Assembly: GCA_033064195.1 (NCBI GenBank)
Contig: JARBJD010000286.1
Coordinates: 1-64,000 of the forward strand
Direction of reading: 5' to 3'
Source of the DNA: Blattamonas nauphoetae
Lineage: Eukaryota; Preaxostyla; Oxymonadida
Length of the DNA: 64,000 bases
The notes below the pieces were generated by a model. That model saw only the letters and a program-made list of their open reading frames with translations, was not told the DNA's origin and did not search any database. Both the position numbers and the translations under genes were made by a program. Below are positions 56,101 through 64,000 of the stretch, piece by piece. The first letter of the stretch is position 1, and the number at the start of each line of letters is the position of its first letter.

Positions 56101-56497
56101 CGCAGTTCGAAGTGTAGAAAGAGGTGTGTCGGTGACAGTGATCGTATACGCAAGTTGGAGGAGTACAGAATGATGCAACTCGATGACAGATCTTGAAAAC
56201 GATTCATTGAGCTGTTCTTTATTCAGAATTCGATCTGAACAATCTTCCAGTATTTTTGCAAAATCTATCTGAAACGTCTGAGATGGAGAGAACATGATCC
56301 AAACAAATAATACAAACATTCCTATCGGACAGAATCTGTTCGATAATTGATGAGACGAGCGAAAACTGAGAATCGCTGTTGGTGATATGTTGAGAGAAAT
56401 ATGGTGTTGCATAATAGATAGGAAGTAAGGACTCAATCAAACGAGGAAATGAAACAGGTGGTCGAACGAAAAGAAACGTAGGGATAAATGAAGACAT
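53140..56497 (-). CDS. Unknown protein, 1,060 residues, five exons
   Basis: Exons 56497-56318, 56277-56027, 55964-55809, 55776-54541 and 54499-53140 join to 1,060 residues, with introns of 40, 62, 32 and 41 bp. The first 280 residues are helical, with segments like SSIIEQILSDRN and ELHHSVLLQLAYTI. After a basic disordered stretch, a Lys/Glu-rich part (about 410-480) and another short helical part with LLRIYLLALYNLSVVL (about 565-600), the last 450 residues are Ser/Pro/Arg-rich and disordered. The family is not recognised. The helical and disordered pattern suggests a scaffold or adaptor. Confidence 0.72.
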
Positions 56498-56619
56498 CCT
56501 GAACCACAAATGCTGTTTGATGACTTATACTGGCGTTGAAAACATCCCTATTCCAATAAAAAACAAGGAGTTCAAAGCAGGGATATAAATAGATGGGGCT
56601 GAATCCTGAATTATAAAAT

Positions 56620-58425
56620 TTACTCGGTTAACGTCTGTGCCTCCTGTTCTCCGAGAATAATAGCATTGAACATCTTGTTCAACCCCATACATGTGCGAGT
56701 GTTCATACCTCGGCATGCGCGGAACAAGTTTTCGAGGCATAGGCGCTGTTTGAATAATGAATTGACAGTTGGAACGCCCTTGGGGAACTGTGGAGCCTTA
56801 AGCAAGAACCCAAGGATGCATCCAATAAGAGGGTGGAAATTGTGCATTTCCGGCTCCCCACCATTTGTTTTCTCTCCCATATGGATACGTGTGAGGAGTT
56901 CTGTTAAAACCACCAAATCCAACATAACTGGGATTGCCAAGAGAGTATCCTCACAAGTGTTATGAAGAACAATTGTGTTGACACCTCCCATGCAGATCTC
57001 AGAAATGTATTCGTCCATGGCCCTCTTAGAGTCTTGGACATACGGAACATACTTGATGACAATGCAATGGTCAGGCTGCTCGCCTGGCTCATACAAAGCA
57101 GGATTTCCATCGAAAATATCATCAACAACATGCTTCTTCGACCGTTCCTTGCTCTCAAAAACTTGGGCTGCACTGAGGTTCTTTCCATCATTGTTTCCGA
57201 GATGGTTGTATGAAACAATGGAACGAGGCTTCAAACCTGACGAGACAAGGAAGTCTGTCAACACAGATTTGATTTTTGTTTGTCCAGTCTTGAAATCAGC
57301 ACCCGTGATGAATGTTTTGTGGATTTGAGCGAGTTCGACAACGCCTGGAACAAGAGCGTTCTGAGGCGATCCGTTAATGAAAGGATTTCCTTCCAAGATG
57401 CACGCAATGGCAAAGAGAGTTGATGGAGAAATCTCCGACTCGTTCCTCCGAATTGCTTCCATCAAGTTCTTCGCTGTATCATGGACACCGTCCTGTTCGA
57501 CACTGAATCGTTCAGTATTGGCAGTCCAAAGGACAATCACCTTTTCAAGGCCGTTTTTCTCTTTGAATTCCCTCATATCTTGCCTGAGCTTGTTCACCTG
57601 ATCCTCCTTCTTTGGAAGAGCCAACACATTGTTCGCACGATCTCCTTGATTAGCAGCAACGTAAGATGGGTCAAATACGGAGGGGAGGGGAACAATCTTC
57701 TGCATGTGGGGATATAGTTGCTGTTGAAGGTCGTAATCGAAGACTTGAGCACGGCGCATTGCATCTCCACTTCATATCACCAAAAAAGTGAGCAGAGACA
57801 ATAGCATACAGAGGCATTGAGTTAATATCCCAGCCTGAGACAACAAGGTCAGTTGGTTCAACCATTGGGAGGATCTCCTTGAACGGGATGTAAACTTCTT
57901 CATCCCCGCACTTCCCGAGGCGAATGGAGGTGGCCTGGGTGAGAGATCCAATAAAATTGGCTTGCATTTCCTTTTGTTTTGTGTTCCATTTGATTTTGAG
58001 TTTGTTTGCGATGATCATCCCGGCGAAAGACGACCCGTTGTTTCCTCCAAGTCCGACAAGCATAACACTGTCAGAACAAAGTAAAAAGAATAGAGAATAA
58101 CGATAAAATGTTTAACAAGCATTCGAACGAAGAATTGGTCGAAGAAATAGTGAATTACGTTCCCAAGGAAAAAGGAAGGTTAATCAGACCCAACTTTCGG
58201 GATTTTCTTCTCTGTTTGGAAGATAAACTCCCTTGTGTATGGCTTGACAGTATATTTTCCCGTGGTTGCGTCTAGGGAATGGAATAGAGTGAGAATAATC
58301 GGGAGAAGAAGATGCAGAAAAGAAAGAATTGTACCCTTTTCGACAGATGTCCCGTGGCTGGCAAAAGAAGATGAAATAAGATCTTCAGTTTCTTGAACGT
58401 GTGAACCCTCAACAGTGAATGACAT
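56620..58425 (-). CDS. INO1: Inositol-3-phosphate synthase
   Basis: Four exons (58425-58335, 58271-58190, 58067-57810, 57769-56620) join to 526 residues, the normal size for the family. The enzyme converts glucose 6-phosphate to 1L-myo-inositol 1-phosphate with NAD, the first step of inositol and phosphoinositide synthesis in the cytosol. The NAD-binding motif [14 protein letters not shown] follows the first intron pair, and family blocks [42 protein letters not shown] and [18 protein letters not shown] are all present. Splicing of the 40-bp third intron restores the conserved GDAMRRA block, which supports the model. Introns are 63, 122 and 40 bp. Confidence 0.96.
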
Positions 58426-58571
58426 TGTGCTGTTTTCTGATCGACCAATAATTTTGGTTACATTGGAGAAAAATGAGCCTTTCAACAGGATATCACAAGA
58501 TAACTGATTATATAATTGCAATGGAATTCTTTTAACGCGATTAGCATTTCCCAGTCACTGAACTCGTTCCA

Positions 58572-59981
58572 TCAATCGTAATCGTCGTCATCGTCGTAAT
58601 CGTTGTAATCGTCGTCATCGTCGTCATCGTATCCCAAATCATCATCAGCAGACTGTTCAATGTCAAAGGATTCATCTTCATCATCATCAGACTGATTGTG
58701 TGAATAGTAGTTTTGATTTGGCTTTTGTTTCTTTGTATTTTTATTCTTTTTGGCAGATAACCGAGGAGCTTTAACGGCTGGAGCAGAATGTATTTGGACT
58801 GGCAGTGACTGAGGTTGTTGGACTGGAGGAGGGGGGACCCGTGTTGGAGCGGGCTTGTTCTCTGAGAATGATTGGACGATCGATGGGACAGGATCGACGA
58901 GTTGAGCACTTGTCTGTTGGATGTCGGCTGGACAGTCCACATTTGTGTCAGTTGTGGAAGGATTGACTGGCTGTTCTTCAACCGTGTTTGGTTCTGAGCT
59001 TGTTGGGATCTTCGGACTGGTTTCAATGAGCCCGGATTCTGCTGTTTCAAGGTTTCCTTCGTTTGGTGGCAGCAATTCAAGGGGATTGGTTGAAGAGACA
59101 TTGTGGGGAATGATCGGTGGTGGCATTGGAAACTATGACAGATCAATGACCGGCCGGATTTGAGAATCTGTTTCTTTTATCAGTCCTTCACTCGGTGTCT
59201 TTGGCGTTTGACAGTTTTTGCCTGGTCCTGTTGTGGATTCTTTCTTTTCGATCACCGATGCTGCTGGTAAGGGCCGTACGGTTTGCCAGAATTGAGGGTT
59301 TGGCATGAATGTGATGTTTTGTCCTGCTCCGAACATAGGGCCAGATGGGACGGTCTGTGTGTCACTCTTGAATACAGATGGAGAAGTGATAGACTGGTTG
59401 GATCCGAATTCTGATGTAAGTGTGTGTGCGGGAACATTTGGCTGAATGTTTGTGGTGAACGATTTGGATTGATTGTCTGTGTTTGGATCAAACATAGAAG
59501 ATTTTGATAATGCTTCTTTGTTCTGCCCAAACTCAGATGGTTCAGTGGCGATCATTTCTGGATCCTGCTCCAATATAAGGTGATCTTCTTGTAAATTCTG
59601 TTGTAGTTCAGAATGATGTGGAATGTGCATTGAAGAGGAAGGGTTTGCACAGTAGATAAGGTCTGACTGAGGAAACGCAGCTTCTATTTCACGGTTAGAT
59701 CGTGAGAGGATAGATACAAGAACTCCGAAATCTCGTGAGAGTCGATCAATTTTATCCTCTGGATCTCCTCTGGACTCGGTTAATTCATCTTTTTTGAGAA
59801 GATGAGAACGAAATGATGTGATGTAAGCGTGTTCTCGTTGAAGAAGACGAATCTCTCGATTTGTTAATTCCATTTCCCAGTCTTCCAGACGACGCTTTTG
59901 GATTTCTAAATCACGCAATTGCTGACACAGTTGATGTAATTTCATTTCATAGTCTTTGCTAAGTTGATCGATCTTCTCCAT
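58572..59981 (-). CDS. Coiled-coil protein with acidic tail; in-frame TAG or tiny intron
   Basis: The N-terminal frame (59981-59133) starts with a strong coiled coil (about 1-75), then a Ser/Thr/Pro-rich region with ScoreE-like SEFGxNxxxxxxSMFDPN repeats. It meets a TAG at 59133-59135, and the same frame continues directly into a Pro-rich region and a tail of more than 20 mostly Asp residues ending at 58572. A GT-AG intron keeping the frame could be 147 bp (59133-59279, donor GTACGG; 420 residues) or only 18 bp (59133-59150; 463 residues). Two separate genes are less likely given the 6-bp gap. The function is unknown. Confidence 0.6.
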
Positions 59982-60020
59982 ACCTATTTCGAGTTTGATG
60001 ATAATCAGTTGTTGAGATGT

Positions 60021-62956
60021 TCAGATGACGCTTTGATTAGAGTTGAAAGATGAGAGGATTGATGATTGTCTTGGGTCAAATTTCGACAGTTCCGATGACG
60101 AGAACGTTTCTGCTGAATCCGCAGGCGTGCTGAAGTAGTCTCCTTTCACACTTGCTGAGTTGATCACAGCCAGATCTCCCTTCTTCACACTCATAAACAG
60201 ATCCCTCCCTTGTCCACTTTCAGTGCATCTGTTCGCGTCTTCCCCACTCCCAAACACAATGTTGTCCAGCGAGAACGTGCCAGTCGTCCGTCCTGTCAGG
60301 TCCATGAACAGAGCTCCTCCATTGCCAGATGATGCACATTTCTTGAAGGACACAGACGATTCCACTGTGAACGTCCCTGAAACAATCGACACACTGACAG
60401 CTCCTCCATTCCCATTCGTTGAAGAACAGTCGAGGAAGTCTGTGGAGGAGATTGAGAGAATTGCTTCAGTCGAGAGGACTGCGTTGATGGCAGAGCCTCC
60501 AGCTGACGATGACTTGATGGTTTCAAATTGAGATTTCTTTTCTGACTTGCCGATTGTCATTGTCTGGCTTGTGGGTGTGAGAACGATCAATGGAGATGTC
60601 GACTTGAAATTCGAGATTGTGAAAGCGTTCATTGTGAGAGCAGACGAAGACGAGAGAAGAGGAGCATCTCCCAAATCGACAGTAGCATCTGATTGGTGTG
60701 GATCTGCGCTTGATGAGATTGGTCCTGAGAGTATCAAAGTCGATCCAGATACGGCTTCGATGATTGGGGTTTTCGATGACGAGATGGACGCGAAGGAGTG
60801 CGTGTTGATTGTGAGTTGTCCTCCACTCATGACAGAGAACAAAGAAGACGACATTGTCGAGGCACTCTCCACAACACAACTTGACATCGAGACTACACCC
60901 TTCTGAGAAACAGACAGGGCTGGTGCTCCATTCGACTTGATGTTCTTGAAGGTGGACGAGATGATATTCAGTGTAGCAGTTGTTGTACTGCCTGTGTATC
61001 CAGCCGTGAGCAGAGCATATTCGATAGCTGTTTGAGTGGATGGACCGACAAGGCATGCGTCGATTTCGACTGTTCCCACCTTCGTTTCAATCATTCCCGA
61101 GCCAGTAGTAACACTCAACAATGATGCTCCACTGAACTGAACCTTGCTTGAAGATGATGCTGTGAAGAGAGGCGACGAGAGAGGTGATGGGTTCTCAAAT
61201 TTCGTTGTTCCGTCAAATAACACAGTGCCTGCGATGTCAATATCAATGATTGGTTGGGATGAGGCTGAAACGTCAGTGAAATTGGTGGATGTGAATGTTG
61301 TTGTGCTGGATGACTTTTTCAAGCTGACTAATGCGGTTTCTGAGGTGAGAGAAGCGAAGTCTGAGTCTGTGACAGACAACGATGAGTATGACGTTGTTTC
61401 GATCAGCTTTGCACCGATAAACGTCAAACCTGTGATGGACAGTTCGGAACATGCCACGCTTCCCGCTAAGATTTTGAAGAAGGGGATTTTGATGTGACTG
61501 GGTGTGGTATCCGTTTGGCACCCATCCAACGAACAGTGGATGACACTCAAGCTCCCACCGTCCACTTTGAACATTGTCTGCACATTGCTGCCAGTATTGG
61601 TGAAGTGGTAGATGTGGAGATCACGAAATCTGTGTGTGATTCCGGACGGTGTGTGTGATAGATATGCCAACGGTAATTCACACGATATACTTCCCAAAGG
61701 ATTCGTAGTATAACTACGAACTTCGAAGTCCGTAAAAGTGTGTGGAATGGAGGTGTTGAATGGGTAGATCGGATCGTCATCAGTGTTTCGGATGGAGAGG
61801 TAGTAAAACGGATCTGATTTGAAGGGCTTCAAATTCAAGATAGCGTAGTTAATTGTCTTGCAGTCTCCCCTTGGGTTGTAATCGTATCCACAGAATACAG
61901 CGTCGTTTCCACTTTCGGCCAAGATCAACATGTTGAGTGTGAAAACCGGAAAGTATTTTGCTGTTTCTTCTTCTGTGAGAGAAATATTGTATCCCAAATT
62001 TGGACGTCACTCGTGAAATTAGAGCCAGCCTGATTCTTAATGAATAAGCAATCCTTGACCAAAAACTGCTCCCCTTCCCACAGGTCGAGGGCTGCACCGT
62101 TGCCTGGGCAGTAACAATACTCGAAAATGCAGTTGACGATGCGAGTTTTGTCACGGCCATTTATTTTCGCACTAATTGCTCCTCCAGGACCTGATCTCAC
62201 TCCACACTTGCTGAAGACAGTGTTTGTGACAAAGAGTGGGTTTGTATGAGTTTTCCAGGCAACCCGGATCGCGCCCCCATATCCCTCAGCTTCGCAGGCT
62301 CGGAATTCGGAATCTTCAATCTTTATTGTTCCAAGGTGAGTCCAAATCGTTCCTTGTCCTTTCTTGCTATTGCAGGAAGTGCAAATCACGTTTTTCATGA
62401 AAACTGCCTGTGAAGGATTGTCAGTGGTACCATAAACCACTGTTCCAGCTGTTTCGCGTTCGATTTTATCAAATAGGCATGTTTGCAGGGTTAACTGATT
62501 ACCCCCCTGAATAAAGAAACACCCATATTTCAATCCAGATGCCTTCGTGTTGGAGACTGTTTGATATGTATTGATATCCCAGTGGTCAAATTGAGTGTTC
62601 GTATAATCCATGTTTGCGGATGTTCGGATGAGAGACGCATTGTTTACTCTCCCAACACTGGCCTGGTTCAGATCAACAAATCCACAGTACAAGAAACGGT
62701 CGGAGTCACACACATCGCAGCTATCGACGAGAAGTGACGAAGAGAAGGAGTAGAGCTCAGGGGAATATGGTATGTCCTGAAAAGTGATGTTGGAGATGAC
62801 AGAATTGGCGATGGTGGTCGTTGTGAGGTTTGGATGTGGGAGGAGTTGATTCTGGGTGGAAGATATGAGAGACGATACTGTCGAGGCAATAATCGATAGA
62901 GTTCCCCCGTTTGGAGAATATGACGCATCTTCATTCACCAAACAAGCGACCTTCAT
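60021..62956 (-). CDS. Right-handed beta-helix repeat protein
   Basis: Two exons join across a 38-bp intron (61973-62010), keeping the frame. Residues carry the repeating short-strand pattern of parallel beta-helix proteins, for example GGAISAKINGRDKTRIVNC, GGAIRVAWKTHTNPLFVTNT and NGGAVSVSIVSGTFTVES, together with many Cys and Ser residues. Such proteins form long rods and are often found at the surface of protists or as carbohydrate-binding proteins; large families occur in metamonads. The start is uncertain: the ATG at 62956 is used, but the frame is open to 63370, and no signal peptide was found. No transmembrane segment is seen near the stop either, so exons may be missing at both ends. 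Confidence 0.7.
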
Positions 62957-63414
62957 GGACTGTCGTCGCTCGCTATGGATTTGCAGACGACTGTGTCGTG
63001 CTTTCTTTTGTTGCTCTTGTGTGCGTTTCTGTGGCTCATTCTGTTTGAATTTGGAGTTGATAGGCAGATGTTTTGGACACAACACTTTTGATAATTTGGT
63101 TTGTTGTGTGTGCTGTGAGTATGTGGACTTGTTTTCGAACATCTTCTCATTCGGCCTGTCGTCTTGCCAGAATCTTCTTTTTTGATCGCTCAGTTGTGGA
63201 GATTGTGGAGGAAGGGTGGAATTGGAATGGAATCGAATGGAGTTGGGAAGAGGAGGATGCCTCCCTCCCCTTCTCCCACACTCTTTTGCCCTCCTCTGAA
63301 TCACCAAAAACTCAAAAAAAGTCGAGGAACTCAACGAATAGGAGATGAATGAAGAGGGAGAATGAATCAACTAAGATTTTCAAAGTGAGGGGGAAATCCA
63401 CTTTATCATCGATA
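62957..63414. other. Region between divergent beta-helix and kinase genes
   Basis: About 460 bp. The minus strand stays open in the beta-helix frame to 63370, but that stretch is basic, low-complexity and unlike the rest of the protein. No other gene is supported. Confidence 0.4.
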
Positions 63415-64000
63415 ATGACATCAAAACTTGACAATATCACTCCTCCTGGCTGTGTGTCCTTTCTGTGCTGATTTCTTCTCATGTTCATATTGTTTACATT
63501 CTTTTTCGTGTTTCAGACACAAAACCGAACGAAATCAGTGAAGGAGCCTTTGGTCAAGTACTGAAAGTCACACATGAGCGGAGTGGGATTGAATATGCGG
63601 TGAAGGTGCTACCGATTCTGAAAGAAAGGGACAAGGAACGAGTGTCTCGTGAAGTGGAGATGTTGACACGTTTTGCTCATCCTCGGATTGTTCGTCTTCA
63701 TGAATCGATCGACATGGGAGGACACCACGCGATTGTGATGGAGCTTGGGACTCGAAGTCTGAATGATCTAATATCGGAATATGAGTCACGAAACGCGTTG
63801 ATTCCTCTTCCTGTTTGTCTCTTCTCACTCTCTCATTCTTTGATGTTTATTTAAATAATGTCTGCTCTGCTGTTCTTGTTGTTGTGGATGTGTTTTCAGT
63901 TGACAGTGATGATTCTGGTTGATATTTGTGAAGGACTTTTGTGGATGCACACCCACTCGTCGGGATCGACAGCTCATGGAGATCTGAAGCCGGAGAATGT
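63415..64000 (+). CDS. Protein kinase, N-terminal part (cut by window edge)
   Basis: Three exons are visible: 63415-63451, 63517-63812 and 63900 to the window end, with introns of 65 and 87 bp, and the frame is kept. The Gly-rich loop reads ISEGAFGQVLKV, the ATP-binding Lys lies in YAVKVL, and the helix-C Glu in SREVEML. The catalytic loop starts HGDLKPEN, so the usual HRD Arg is Gly. The hinge reads IVMELGTRSLNDLI. It is a Ser/Thr-type kinase by its DLKPEN motif; subfamily cannot be named from the N-terminal half. Confidence 0.88.

Noticed and set aside
59133-59135. Reassignment of TAG to glutamine
   Set aside because: Only one case in the window, and a GT-AG intron explains it. Other host genes use TAG as a normal stop, for example the PP2A subunit gene.
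1-64000. tRNA, rRNA, CRISPR arrays, operons with ribosome binding sites
   Set aside because: None seen; gene structure is eukaryotic with GT-AG introns.

Overview
The window looks like nuclear DNA of a microbial eukaryote, most likely a flagellate of the oxymonad/Preaxostyla type. That placement is an inference. It rests on intron-rich genes with very short GT-AG introns (29 to about 140 bp, one near 300 bp), a large Polinton/Maverick element, a right-handed beta-helix surface-type protein, a flagella-associated type of LRR protein, and a compact layout with intergenic gaps of 100-400 bp. No rRNA, tRNA or CRISPR array was seen.

Region 1 (1-12.65 kb) is most of a Polinton/Maverick-type virus-like element, cut by the left edge of the window. 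It carries an integrase, a packaging ATPase, two related large capsid-type proteins, two short hydrophobic virion-type proteins, a fibre-like protein ending in a peptidase S74 chaperone, and several unknown genes. A T-rich motif sits just upstream of at least eight of them. A gene-poor stretch of about 2 kb (9.9-12.0 kb) lies near its right side. A decayed pogo/Tigger-type transposase follows at 13.2-13.75 kb.

Region 2 (13.9-32.4 kb) is host DNA. It holds a coiled-coil protein with many TP sites, a Ser/Thr/Pro-rich protein, a Med21-like Mediator subunit, a complete seven-exon PP2A B55 subunit, a five-exon IST1, a six-exon coiled-coil protein, an isoprenylcysteine/phospholipid methyltransferase-like membrane protein, a 1,609-residue LRR-ART-LRR protein resembling LRRC9, and an armadillo-repeat protein whose exons correspond one-to-one to repeats.

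Region 3 (32.5-36.3 kb) is a DNA transposon with 166-bp terminal inverted repeats. A Tc1/mariner element (TA target duplication, open DD34E transposase) is inserted inside it. The outer element also holds a fragment resembling a host repeat protein.

Region 4 (36.4-52.1 kb) is one giant gene for a modular type I polyketide synthase of about 5,136 residues. Its order is FAAL-ACP-KS-AT-KR-ACP-KS-AT-DH-ER-KR-ACP-TE. The inferred job is to activate a fatty acid, extend it twice with malonyl units and release a 5-hydroxy fatty acid or its delta-lactone. The two AT domains share a nearly identical 640-bp tract, which points to recent gene conversion.

Region 5 (52.1-64 kb) holds an acidic unknown protein head-to-head with the synthase, a five-exon 1,060-residue unknown protein, a complete inositol-3-phosphate synthase (INO1), an acidic-tailed coiled-coil protein whose two halves are separated by an in-frame TAG or a small intron, a beta-helix protein, and the first three exons of a protein kinase that runs off the right edge.

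Exon joins were worked out by eye from frame, homology and GT-AG signals. For each multi-exon model given as joined, the exon lengths sum to a multiple of three.
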